From CAYYMD01 sp964472875 (lineage in GTDB: Bacteria; Planctomycetota; Phycisphaerae; SM23-33): a stretch of DNA of 15,130 bases. Below the pieces are notes generated by a model. That model did no database searches, was not told where the DNA came from, and saw only the letters and a list, made by a program, of their open reading frames with translations. The position numbers were made by a program, and so were the translations under genes. The stretch lies in contig CAYYMD010000062.1 in assembly GCA_964472875.1 (NCBI GenBank), forward strand, positions 1 through 15,130, written 5' to 3'. Below are positions 4,834 to 13,074 of this stretch, piece by piece; the first letter of the stretch is position 1, and each line of letters opens with the position of its first letter.

Positions 4834-7800
4834 TTACTTCCCTAAACAGATAACAGTCCCATTCTGCATGCTTATGTAAAGTTTGCCGCGGGTGGAGGCC
4901 ATGCCGTCGAAGACGTGTATCGAATCCATCTTGAGTTTCCTGATAACATTTCCGTCGGCTGTCGACACGGCCCAGAGTTCGGCGCCTTTACTGCCGGCCA
5001 GGGCGTCAAGCTGTTCGTCGAGGGCTTTGCGTGTGGAGGGATCGTCAATTCTCGCAAAAGCCCTCTCCTCATTCAGCACATCAGGCGGTCCGGCGGCGAA
5101 TAGCGTGTCGCCGACAAGAACCATGGCTCTTGCGTGGAATGGGATATACCGGTTCCAGTCGTGATATCTGATCGCCCAGAGTTTTCCTCTGCGCTTGCCC
5201 TTTTCATTTTTGACGGGTTTTACTGTCGGGTCGTGCGGGCATCCAAACAGTCTGTATTCGAGAGGAGTTGACCATTGGTACATAAGCGGTTTCCTGGCGA
5301 ATCCGTACACATGGCTGTCGTTGTATACCAGTATTCGGCCTGCCGGCGTGTATTGCCCGGCTTTCATATAGCCGGCGTGTCCGGACGCCCACTGCTTACC
5401 GAACACCCAGTACGTCCGGTGCCACCATGAATCATCGGTAAAACCGGTCGGCGAAAAGAGGTGCTTGCCGGGTCCGGATTCATCTTTGCGTAGAGTTCTC
5501 ATATTTGCTACGGGAAATCTCGTCCGCGTCCCGTCGGCGTTAAAAGGCTGGGTCCGCATGAAAAATTCTTTGTTTTTATAGGAGAGCACATCGTTCAAAG
5601 AGGCCGGCATACTCAGACCCCTCATCTTTTTCTGCAGGTCCTTTTTAGCGCCGGGGGCCTTGTCGTCGTGGATTTTTTCCAGAAGTTTTTCGCCTGTCTC
5701 CAGGTCGAGTCTGATGAACCTGAGTCCGCCGTCCAGAAACATGGAGCGGCCGGCTATAAAGGTGACCTTGTTGTTCACTACCAGCACACTGCCCGGAACA
5801 GGCCATACCGATTCAACCTGCTCAAAATACATGTGCCGCCTGTCGTAGGGAGCGGCCCTGAATCGCCAGGCCAACTCGCCGGTTCGCGCGTCGAGACAGT
5901 AAACATAGCCGTCATTACAGCCGAAGACTATTCTGCCCGCTGCGTAGGTCGGGGCGGAATCGATCCTGCCGCCGGCGGTGAACGTCCATTTGCTTTTACC
6001 TGTTTTGCCGTCGAGCGCGTGAACCTCGTGGCTATCCTTGTCGGCGAGATAGACGGTATTGCCTACAACTATGGGTGGCGTAAGATTGCTGCCCGCTTTT
6101 ACGCTCCATTTTTGCTTGAGTTCGGCAGGCGCTTCGGATTTGGTTGAACCGCTGCGGCCGGGGTCGTGGCGATAAACCGGCCAATCATCTGCCGTGGCGG
6201 GTTTGCCCTGCAAAGACTCGCAGTAGCTGGGGCCTTTTAGGAGTCTGTTTTTCTCGTCGGCTTTCTGAGGAACGGTGTTTTCCGGCAGCGCCGGTGACAG
6301 GGCGGAGAAGCCGTAGGTTTTTGTTCCAAGATAGCAGGCGCAGGGATGCTGTGGAGTGTAGATCATGCCGTTTGCCGGCAGGATGCCGAACATGCACGAA
6401 CCGCGTGTCCAGTGATGGATTTTCCAATGTTTCGTCTTCGGATTGACGAACTCGATTCCGGTTCGCGACAAAAGCAGATATTTCTCAGTAGCTTTGGCCG
6501 GATAGCAGCGGTGATGGAACCAAAAAGCATTCACATCCGGCGGGAATTCCACGGCCGTCTCACCGGTCTTTATATCAAAACCATAGGTGATGCCCGTGTC
6601 ATTTCCGCGCCAGACTTCAGCGGCCCATATATTGTCGCCGATAATGAACATATCCTCGGGCGACCTGTAACCGTTGGCGGGATGCTTCTTGTTGGTCCAT
6701 AGGATCTTTCCGGTTTTGGCGGAAAGACACGTCATTTGTCCGTTTTTGCTGCCCAGTTTATAGTTCTCTCCGCCGACGAATACTATTACGTCTTTGTATA
6801 TGGCAAGCCGCGGCCCGAAATTTGTGGACATTTTTTCCAACCTGGGGACAGGTTTCGATGCCCAGGCCCTATCACCCGTTTCCCTGTCGAGCGCGACGAT
6901 TTTATCGCCGTCGTGAAAGACCACGTGTTCTTCATCAGCAGCAAGAGTAAGGGGACAGACAAACGGCTGTTCCTTCTTCCACATGACGGCGCCGGTTTGC
7001 GTGTCGACGGCCGCTACGATCCTCTTGCCTTCCGACCACCTCAACATTTTCGGCTTGAGTGGAAACCTCTGTGAAACACGATCAATAAGTGCGAAAACCT
7101 GGTTTCCCGAGACAATAATTTCCTCGGTATTTTCCGTGCCCTTATACGTGGCGAGCGTCTGGCCGGTTGAAGCGTCAATTGCCGAAATCGGCGCCTCAAT
7201 TCCCAGGGTCGCAAAGACTTTGTCGCCCTGGGCGACAAGTCTCCTTTTCAGCGTGACCGGCCCGGCTTTAAGAGGATAAAGACGGGGCGCCCAGTCGGGA
7301 ATCGACCGCTTCCACAGTATCACGCCGCTAAACGCATCCCTGGCAATCAGTTTCCAGTCTGACGGCAGGAGAATTGAGGAACTGTTCCCCTCGTCAAAAA
7401 TATAGAATACTCTGCCTTTCTCGGATATGGCCACCGGCATACTGGTCATATGGTCGTGATGGCGGGCAAAACGGGGCGAACCCACCCACTGAAGATTCTT
7501 CAGATAGTCGATACGTCTATCCTTTGAAACGGTATTGCCTTTGGCGTCGTAGTTGGCGTGGCTCCAGTCGTCGATCTCCGGCGGCACGGGCTTTACTGTT
7601 TTCCTGCCGTTTATAACTGCAACTCCTCGTGGCGCAAGCACTCTGTTAATCTCGGCGCTTGACACTTGGCATTTGCCGCTGGCCACTAATAAATTCACAA
7701 GGTTCCCTGTGTAAGGGAGTTTTTTGCCGTCCCACAGCGCGACGGATACGGCGGCGCCGTACAGTCCTCTGGACTTAATATGCCTGCGGGCCTTTGCGAT

Positions 7801-8094
7801 ATTCTCCTGCGAAGTATCGAGGCCGTGGACATGGTATGAGTTGTTGATGTGCAGATCGGCTGTAAGTTTTCCATCACCGCAATTGAGATGAACGACCAGG
7901 CCGCCCTTTATGCCCGAGTTCTCGATGATGGTCCGCGCATCTTCCGCGCCATAGAGCCACGTGGAACCAAGCAGCACTATGCAAAAAAGTAATATTCGCA
8001 TCAGATGCTTTGACAGATGTGACATGGCTGATGCCAATCTTGTTTTTTTCGGTATCAATTTGGCGCCGGTGCTCTCGTTGTTGTATGTTTCCAT
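4834..8094 (-). CDS. Secreted PQQ-type beta-propeller protein with methyltransferase-like N-terminal domain
   Basis: About 1086 residues. After an N-terminal extension, a signal or anchor segment (MRILLFCIVLLGSTWLYGA, near residues 32-50) indicates export. Next comes a Rossmann-like, SAM-methyltransferase-derived domain (GGLVVHLNCGDGKLTADL, HGLDTSQENIAKARRHI, LNRVLAPRG-type strand). Its GxGxG loop is degenerate, so catalysis is doubtful. The remainder is two propeller-like sets of PQQ-type blades, recognised by repeats such as AVDTQTGAVMWKKE, ALDRETGDRAWAS, CLSAKTGKILWTNK and ALDGKTGKSKWTFTAG, separated by a Cys-rich ANGMIYTPQHPCACY motif. This architecture is common in Planctomycetota and Lentisphaerota near sulfatases; its biochemical role is not established. 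The start is uncertain: ATG 8094 has AAAGGGA 8 nt upstream, while GTG 8118 has no such site. It follows the sulfatase stop by 34 bp, probably as one transcript. Confidence 0.85.
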   Translation of the reverse strand: METYNNESTGAKLIPKKTRLASAMSHLSKHLMRILLFCIVLLGSTWLYGAEDARTIIENSGIKGGLVVHLNCGDGKLTADLHINNSYHVHGLDTSQENIAKARRHIKSRGLYGAAVSVALWDGKKLPYTGNLVNLLVASGKCQVSSAEINRVLAPRGVAVINGRKTVKPVPPEIDDWSHANYDAKGNTVSKDRRIDYLKNLQWVGSPRFARHHDHMTSMPVAISEKGRVFYIFDEGNSSSILLPSDWKLIARDAFSGVILWKRSIPDWAPRLYPLKAGPVTLKRRLVAQGDKVFATLGIEAPISAIDASTGQTLATYKGTENTEEIIVSGNQVFALIDRVSQRFPLKPKMLRWSEGKRIVAAVDTQTGAVMWKKEQPFVCPLTLAADEEHVVFHDGDKIVALDRETGDRAWASKPVPRLEKMSTNFGPRLAIYKDVIVFVGGENYKLGSKNGQMTCLSAKTGKILWTNKKHPANGYRSPEDMFIIGDNIWAAEVWRGNDTGITYGFDIKTGETAVEFPPDVNAFWFHHRCYPAKATEKYLLLSRTGIEFVNPKTKHWKIHHWTRGSCMFGILPANGMIYTPQHPCACYLGTKTYGFSALSPALPENTVPQKADEKNRLLKGPSYCESLQGKPATADDWPVYRHDPGRSGSTKSEAPAELKQKWSVKAGSNLTPPIVVGNTVYLADKDSHEVHALDGKTGKSKWTFTAGGRIDSAPTYAAGRIVFGCNDGYVYCLDARTGELAWRFRAAPYDRRHMYFEQVESVWPVPGSVLVVNNKVTFIAGRSMFLDGGLRFIRLDLETGEKLLEKIHDDKAPGAKKDLQKKMRGLSMPASLNDVLSYKNKEFFMRTQPFNADGTRTRFPVANMRTLRKDESGPGKHLFSPTGFTDDSWWHRTYWVFGKQWASGHAGYMKAGQYTPAGRILVYNDSHVYGFARKPLMYQWSTPLEYRLFGCPHDPTVKPVKNEKGKRRGKLWAIRYHDWNRYIPFHARAMVLVGDTLFAAGPPDVLNEERAFARIDDPSTRKALDEQLDALAGSKGAELWAVSTADGNVIRKLKMDSIHVFDGMASTRGKLYISMQNGTVICLGK

Positions 8095-8128
8095 GCCGTA
8101 GATCCCTTTCTTGTTCACCCATCTGAGA

Positions 8129-9673
8129 TTAGTCGTCCTTACAGGGCGCCTTCGGCTTTAGCTTTTTCCCGTTCTTTACGGGGTAGAGGGCGCCTTTGGC
8201 TCGCATATCATCGGCCATGGTCTGCATCATAATCTTTAATTGTTCCGGATTTTGGGCAGCGATGTTGTGTTTTTCGTAGGGATCTTTTTTTGTGTTGTAG
8301 AGTTCATAGTCCGGTCCGCCTTTTACGGGATAGTGATAAACCACTTTCCAGTCACCGTTGATATAGAGCGAAAAATAGGAACTGCGATGCCCATGAGGAA
8401 AGTGGTTGAGAAAAGTGTTCGACCTGTTCTTGTTGTGTTTGCCGGCGAACTGCTGTTTGAGATCAAATCCGTCCGTTTCGTGGCCGTCGGGTATCTCGGC
8501 GCCGACGAGTGAGCATACCGTCGGGAAAATATCCGTTATCGTTCCGATTTGCGGCTGTATCTGATTTGCAGCAATGGGCAGTTTTTTCTGCCATAGATTT
8601 TCCGGATCACTTTTTGCCCAGGCGGCGATGAATGGAACCCTGACACCACCTTCATGGTGAGTTCCCTTCTTTCCGCGCAGCGGAGCCGAGCTCGAGTATC
8701 CGTGAATCGCTCCCAACGGAGCGTCCGAACCGTTATCGCCGAAGAAGATTAGCAGCGTGTTCTCGGCAACGCCAAGTCTGTTCAATTCCCTGATGATGTC
8801 GCCCAGCGATTTGTCGACTCCTTCAATCATTGTGGCATAGGCCTGGGCTTTTTTCGATTTGCGGGAGTTTTTGTAATGATCGGCGAAACGCGGGTCCGGG
8901 TTGAAGGGTGCATGGACAGCATATTGGCACATATTCAGAAAGAAAGGTTTACCTTCTTTAACAGCCGTGGCTATCTCCTTGTTTGCCTCAAGTGTAAGCG
9001 CCTCGGTCAGGTAGGTCTTGGTGCCGTGGTACTCTTGCAGGTCTGGAACCGCCAGCAGATGGCCTTTGCCGTAATTTTTCTCGCCATAGTATGTTGGGGG
9101 TTGGCCGGCATAGGTGCCACCAATGTTGCGGTCAAATCCAAGGTTGGTGGGTTTTGCACCTTCGTGGCCTTTGGGACCAAAATGGGCCTTGCCGACATGT
9201 ATGGTTCTGTAGCCCTCCCGTTTCAGCAGCCGTGCAAGCGTGAGATCTTTCTTTTCCAGGCCGTTCCAGTCCCATTTCGGCGGCCCGAATCCGCCCTTAT
9301 TGTTGTGGGTAGGATTAATCCATGTGGTCGTACCGTGACGGGCGGAGTTCTGACCGGTCATAATCGAACAGCGGGTAGGCGAGCATACCGAGTGGGCGTA
9401 GAAATTGCTGAAACGGATGCCCTTTTTGGCCAGTTCCTCCATATTGGGTGTGCGATACCAGTTGTTGAGGGGGTGCCGTTCGGGATTGCCGTGCTCATCC
9501 GCCAGCATGGGCACTGATGTATCCATTAAACCCATATCATCCACGAGAAACAGAATGATGTTGGGTTTTCTTTCCGGGGATTCCTTTCCGATAGCCCCGT
9601 TCGATATCAGGGGAAGCACGGCCCCCGCCGATAGAGTCTTCATAAAATCACGACGCGTATGTTTTTCGGTCAT
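8129..9673 (-). CDS. Tat-exported sulfatase (arylsulfatase A-like, Cys type)
   Basis: 514 residues. The twin-arginine signal is RRDFMKTLSAGAVLPLI (residues 7-23), so the folded enzyme is exported. Sulfatase hallmarks: IILFLVDDMG supplies metal-binding D45-D46; CSPTRCSIMTG (C97-S-P-T-R101) is the Cys-type signature matured to formylglycine by an anaerobic or FGE-type maturase; FFGDNGSDAPLG supplies the later metal Asp-Asn pair. The C-terminal YELYNTKKDPYEKHNIA motif is usual for carbohydrate sulfatases. The ATG at 9673 places the RR motif at the correct depth and has AAAAGG about 10 nt upstream; an upstream ATG at 9715 lacks a binding site. Substrate unknown; the adjacent GH32 suggests a sulfated glycan. 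No maturase gene lies in the window. Confidence 0.93.
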   Translation of the reverse strand: MTEKHTRRDFMKTLSAGAVLPLISNGAIGKESPERKPNIILFLVDDMGLMDTSVPMLADEHGNPERHPLNNWYRTPNMEELAKKGIRFSNFYAHSVCSPTRCSIMTGQNSARHGTTTWINPTHNNKGGFGPPKWDWNGLEKKDLTLARLLKREGYRTIHVGKAHFGPKGHEGAKPTNLGFDRNIGGTYAGQPPTYYGEKNYGKGHLLAVPDLQEYHGTKTYLTEALTLEANKEIATAVKEGKPFFLNMCQYAVHAPFNPDPRFADHYKNSRKSKKAQAYATMIEGVDKSLGDIIRELNRLGVAENTLLIFFGDNGSDAPLGAIHGYSSSAPLRGKKGTHHEGGVRVPFIAAWAKSDPENLWQKKLPIAANQIQPQIGTITDIFPTVCSLVGAEIPDGHETDGFDLKQQFAGKHNKNRSNTFLNHFPHGHRSSYFSLYINGDWKVVYHYPVKGGPDYELYNTKKDPYEKHNIAAQNPEQLKIMMQTMADDMRAKGALYPVKNGKKLKPKAPCKDD

Positions 9674-9777
9674 TGCTTTTTTACCTTTTGGGAGATTCGA
9701 TATTTTAAAATCCATAATGCCGCAAACTGGGATTTAACGATTATTCCTAACCTACGACCACCTTCTATTTGTTAAAA

Positions 9778-9805
9778 ACTATACAACAACTAAGTAGGCC
9801 TGCAA
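9778..9805 (-). promoter_or_regulatory. Possible promoter of the sulfatase-propeller pair
   Basis: Minus-strand TTGCAG (9805-9800), a 16-bp spacer and TATAGT (9783-9778), just beyond the GH32 stop. It would start transcription near 9771, giving a leader of about 98 nt to the sulfatase ATG. The 142-bp gap after GH32 makes a second promoter reasonable, though read-through from GH32 is equally possible. Confidence 0.4.
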
Positions 9806-9815
9806 GTTCCGATTT

Positions 9816-11216
9816 TTATTTTTTCCAGATGGAACCAACGTTGCGTATTGAGAACCTTTTGAAGGACGCTGTTCCTTTGGCGGCTTCGACCGTGACACTT
9901 GCGGCCGATTCCTCGGGGACAAGGCAGAATGCCATGGTGAGCGAGCCGCCGTTGGCGAAGACCTCAATGGACGTACGATCCGCCAGGATCCGTATGTCCT
10001 GCTCCTTCGGCTCGCCCGGCAGGGGGCCGTTACGACCTCCGCTGCGGACCCGGCTTTGAGTTACGCGGATCTCATGGTTTAACACGCTGAACACGACCTC
10101 TCCGTTGCTCTCCAGCGTGAATAACGCCTCGATGTCGAGCGATTGGGTAAGGTCCCTGAACTCATGGGACTTGCCCTCGGCGAGAACCATAGATTCGAGC
10201 GTCTCGGAGGTGCGGTGCAGGGTCCGGATTTCGCGGATCGGATTCTTGCACAGGAACAACCTGCCGTCTATCCGGCGGAGTGACAGTTCGGTCGGGAAGC
10301 TCAGTTGCTGGTCGAACGGCATGCCCGGATACTTGCCGTAACTCATCCAGCAAATCTGGATCACGCGGCCGTCAGGCAGGTGCTTCCATGACTGGTTGGC
10401 TGAAAGGTTTCTGCCGAAATCCAGTTTCCGCGTTTCCGTATCGGGCTTAAAGGTCGTCCCGTCGAACTTGCCGGTTGTGTACTTTTTCCAGTCCATGGCG
10501 ACCCAACGGCTTTGGCCCGCCTCGCCCTCAATCGGAAGCTGGAAAACATCGGGGCAGACGTAGAATCCGGTGAGATGGCTGCGCTTCTTCCAGTGCTTCA
10601 GGTCCGGCGAGGTGAAGATCGAAAAGCCGGCGCCCTTCTTGTTTTTCCGCTGGTCGGGATTGCAGTAAAGCACCATGACCCATCGCCCCCTCTGCTTGTC
10701 CCACATCACGTGCGGATCGCGCGCCGACAGTGGCCATGATCTCAGTTCATCGCCGGGCAGTTCGAGCACGGGGTTGTGCTCGTACCGAGTCCATGTCATT
10801 CCATTATCGTTGCTATAGGCCAGGCACTGACCTTCCCCCCAACTTGTGAAAACAGCGACGACCGGAGGCGACGAGCCGGTCTGGAACCCGCTGGTGTTAT
10901 TCCGGTCTATCACAGCCGAGCCCGAAAACGCCGGGCATCCGTTGCGATCCTTGATGGCATCGGGCAGTTGCTTCCAGTGCAGGAGATCGTCACTGATTGC
11001 GTGCCCCCAGAAGCGTCTCTCGTGCTGGAAGAAGAGGTGGTAGACGCCATTGACATAAACGAGGCCGTTCGGGTCGTTGATCCAGCCGCGGTCGGCGGTA
11101 AAATGGTACAGAGGCCGGTATCGTTCCTGGTACAGGCCGACCTCATTTTTGTCGGTGCCGGCACATACATACACGGGCATTATACATGCGGCAATGACCC
11201 ATTTTATCGTCTTCAT
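9816..11216 (-). CDS. Exported GH32 family glycosidase (levanase/invertase-like) with altered acid/base position
   Basis: 466 residues with a signal peptide (MKTIKWVIAACIMPVYVCAG). The five-bladed GH32 propeller is clear: WINDPNG holds nucleophile D48; FWGHAISDDLLHW; FSGSAVID; ARDPHV holds transition-state Asp D167. The third signature, normally ECP with the acid/base Glu, reads FYVCPDVF, so that position is V220 (codon GTC). The loop between FFQH and WGHA is also shorter than in typical invertases. The C-terminal beta-sandwich ends with DIRILADRTSIEVFANGG, the family signature. Family members hydrolyse beta-fructofuranosides; activity here is uncertain because of V220. The ATG at 11216 was chosen because it begins the signal peptide and lies about 58 nt after the predicted transcription start; an upstream in-frame start at 11309 would precede the promoter. 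Confidence 0.9.
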   Translation of the reverse strand: MKTIKWVIAACIMPVYVCAGTDKNEVGLYQERYRPLYHFTADRGWINDPNGLVYVNGVYHLFFQHERRFWGHAISDDLLHWKQLPDAIKDRNGCPAFSGSAVIDRNNTSGFQTGSSPPVVAVFTSWGEGQCLAYSNDNGMTWTRYEHNPVLELPGDELRSWPLSARDPHVMWDKQRGRWVMVLYCNPDQRKNKKGAGFSIFTSPDLKHWKKRSHLTGFYVCPDVFQLPIEGEAGQSRWVAMDWKKYTTGKFDGTTFKPDTETRKLDFGRNLSANQSWKHLPDGRVIQICWMSYGKYPGMPFDQQLSFPTELSLRRIDGRLFLCKNPIREIRTLHRTSETLESMVLAEGKSHEFRDLTQSLDIEALFTLESNGEVVFSVLNHEIRVTQSRVRSGGRNGPLPGEPKEQDIRILADRTSIEVFANGGSLTMAFCLVPEESAASVTVEAAKGTASFKRFSIRNVGSIWKK

Positions 11217-11280
11217 TTCTTGTTTTACTATTTCTTCCTGTTTGCATAATAATAGGTATTTAAATCCTATAGCGTATGCA

Positions 11281-11309
11281 ATTTTAGCAGCGAGTGCCCG
11301 GATTTTCAA
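11281..11309 (-). promoter_or_regulatory. Predicted sigma70-type promoter of the GH32-sulfatase-propeller block
   Basis: Minus-strand TTGAAA (11309-11304), exactly 17 bp, then TAAAAT (11286-11281). It predicts a start near 11274 and a leader of about 58 nt. The spacer contains one arm of the inverted repeat at 11297-11362. Confidence 0.6.
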
Positions 11310-11362
11310 AAAATTCAGGCGGGCAGGTATGAATTGTGGTTTTTCTATTGAGGAAATCCGGG
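11297..11362. promoter_or_regulatory. Widely spaced inverted repeat CCCGGATTT / AAATCCGGG at the GH32 promoter
   Basis: The arms are 11297-11305 and 11354-11362, perfect over 9 bp, with 48 bp between them. One arm overlaps the promoter spacer and -35 edge; the other sits upstream of it, just beyond the crp stop. It could be a pair of operator half-sites for a looping repressor, or a crp read-through hairpin. Confidence 0.35.
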
Positions 11363-11376
11363 TTGAAAGATGAACT

Positions 11377-12075
11377 TTACGTATCTTCCTGGCCGGCGAG
11401 GTTTTCCAGTCCTGCGCGGTCGAGGATGGTGATATTTCGCCCTTTCACTTCTATTAGCCCGTCCTTGCGGAGTTTGGCCAGCGCCCGCGAGAGCGTCTCG
11501 GGGACTGTGCCGAGCTTGGCCGCCAGGTCGTGCTTGCTGGCCGAGAGACGGAATTGCCGCCCGCCGCTGCGTGCGGCCTCTTCCAGCAGTTCCCGGCCAA
11601 GCCGCGCCGGCACGCTCCGAAGCGACAGGTCCTCCACCAGCGCGACCAGTTCGCGAAGTTTCTTCGACAGCCCGGCCAGCATGCCCATGGCGAGTCTCGG
11701 CTCGGCCGCGAACGCCGCCTCCAGCGCCGCGCGGGAGATTTCCAGCAGTTCGGCATCCTCGGTGGCCTCGGCGCTTGCGGGGTATCCGCCGCCGGAGAAC
11801 ATCGCCGCGCCCGCGAAACTCTCACCGCGCGAATACAGGTGGATTATCTGTCGCTCGCCGGCGGGCGAGAGTTTGTAGACCGCGACCTTGCCGGCGAGGA
11901 TGACGTAGAATTTGTCGGCCGCCCGGCCGGAAAGGAATATGACCTCCCCGGCGGGATATTTCACCGTCCGGCAGCGGTCCACCAGCGAGCGAATCGTCGC
12001 CTCATCCAGCGCCGAAAACATCGGCAGCCGCCCCAGAAGGGCGACGCTGTTTTCATTTTGTGATTTATCCGCCAT
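11377..12075 (-). CDS. Crp/Fnr-family transcriptional regulator, HcpR-like
   Basis: 232 residues. The N-terminal cyclic-nucleotide-binding fold covers about 19-115 (GEVIFLSGRAADKFYVILAG, GESFAG). The dimer helix is about 126-150. The C-terminal winged helix-turn-helix is 178-215 (KHDLAAKLGTVPETLSRAL). The recognition helix carries E193-x2-S196-R197, the FNR/HcpR pattern for TTGA half-sites, not the RExxR pattern of CRP. There is no FNR-type cysteine cluster (one Cys, C35), so any gas sensing would need heme or another ligand, as reported for HcpR of Porphyromonas. A TTGAC-type operator stands before the ferredoxin-hcp operon. The gene begins 15 bp after the cysK stop with no good Shine-Dalgarno sequence, so translation may be coupled to cysK. 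Its last 11 codons recur at 4666-4698. Confidence 0.9.
   Translation of the reverse strand: MADKSQNENSVALLGRLPMFSALDEATIRSLVDRCRTVKYPAGEVIFLSGRAADKFYVILAGKVAVYKLSPAGERQIIHLYSRGESFAGAAMFSGGGYPASAEATEDAELLEISRAALEAAFAAEPRLAMGMLAGLSKKLRELVALVEDLSLRSVPARLGRELLEEAARSGGRQFRLSASKHDLAAKLGTVPETLSRALAKLRKDGLIEVKGRNITILDRAGLENLAGQEDT
11382..11414 (-). repeat. Duplicated crp 3' end, genuine copy
   Basis: 33 bp inside the last codons of the Crp/Fnr gene, matching 4666-4698 at 31 positions in direct orientation. The offset is 6716 bp, spanning the GH32, sulfatase and propeller genes. Confidence 0.85.
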
Positions 12076-12090
12076 TGGGATGTGTCAAGT

Positions 12091-13041
12091 TCATTCTGTT
12101 ATATCCGCGAACAGGGGGCTGGTGAGGTATCGCTCACCGAAGTCCGGCAGGATGACGACGATGGTCTTGCCGGCATTGGGCTTGCGGCGGGCGACCACGT
12201 CGGCCGCGTAAAGCGCCGCGCCGCAGGAGATGCCCACGAACATGCCTTCTTTGGCCGCGGCACCGCGGGACCAGCACATCGCCTCATCCTGGTCTACCTG
12301 GATGACCTCGTCTATCACGTCGAGGTTCAGCACCTGCGGGATGAATCCCGCCCCGATGCCCTGGATTTTGTGCGGGCCGGGCTGCTGGTCCCGGCCGGCC
12401 TGGTATTGCGAGATGACCGGGCTCTGTGCGGGCTCGACGGCCACCGCCTGAACGTCGGCTTTGCGCTGCTTGAGCGCCTCGGCCACGCCGGTGATTGTCC
12501 CGCCTGTGCCGACGCCGGCCACGACAATGTCCACCGCACCGTCGGTGTCGGTCCAGATTTCCTCGGCCGTGGTCTTGCGGTGGATGTCCGGGTTGGCGGG
12601 ATTGTTGAACTGCTGTGGCATGTAGGCGTCGGGCGTATCGGCAAGGAGTTTCTCGGCCTCCTCGACGGCCCCGGCCATGCCGCCTTCGGCGGGCGTTAGG
12701 ATCACCTCGGCCCCGAGTGCCTTTAAAACCTTCCGTCGCTCGACGCTCATGGACTCCGGCATGGTCAGCACGCAGCGGTATCCGCGGGCGGCGCAGACGA
12801 ACGCCAGGGCGATGCCGGTGTTGCCGCTGGTGGGCTCGATTATCGTCGCCCCGGGCGATATCTTCCCCTCGCGCTCGGCGGCGTCTATCATGGCCGCGCC
12901 GATGCGGTCCTTGACCGAGCCGAGCGGATTGAACGACTCGAGTTTGGCCAGCACCGTGGCGTCGGACTGAATCAGCCGCTGAATTTTCACCAGCGGCGTG
13001 CGGCCGATTGTTTGCGTTATGTCATCGTAAATTGGCGACAT
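12091..13041 (-). CDS. cysK: Cysteine synthase A (O-acetylserine sulfhydrylase)
   Basis: A 316-residue PLP enzyme of fold type II that makes L-cysteine from O-acetylserine and sulfide, cytoplasmic. K44 in NPLGSVKDRIG is the Schiff-base lysine. PTSGNTGIAL is the substrate/asparagine loop, GVGTGGTITG binds the PLP phosphate, and GISCGAAL holds the conserved serine near the PLP nitrogen. The C-terminal LPDFGERYLTSPLF is typical of CysK. The length is normal, and AAGGA stands 7 nt before the ATG. It is 33 bp downstream of the prepilin gene and 15 bp upstream of the Crp/Fnr gene, so it probably shares a transcript with the regulator. Cysteine supply for iron-sulfur clusters is a plausible but unproven link to the hcp operon. 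Confidence 0.96.
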   Translation of the reverse strand: MSPIYDDITQTIGRTPLVKIQRLIQSDATVLAKLESFNPLGSVKDRIGAAMIDAAEREGKISPGATIIEPTSGNTGIALAFVCAARGYRCVLTMPESMSVERRKVLKALGAEVILTPAEGGMAGAVEEAEKLLADTPDAYMPQQFNNPANPDIHRKTTAEEIWTDTDGAVDIVVAGVGTGGTITGVAEALKQRKADVQAVAVEPAQSPVISQYQAGRDQQPGPHKIQGIGAGFIPQVLNLDVIDEVIQVDQDEAMCWSRGAAAKEGMFVGISCGAALYAADVVARRKPNAGKTIVVILPDFGERYLTSPLFADITE

Positions 13042-13074
13042 TTTTACATCCTTCCGATTTGTTTTCGCATTCGT

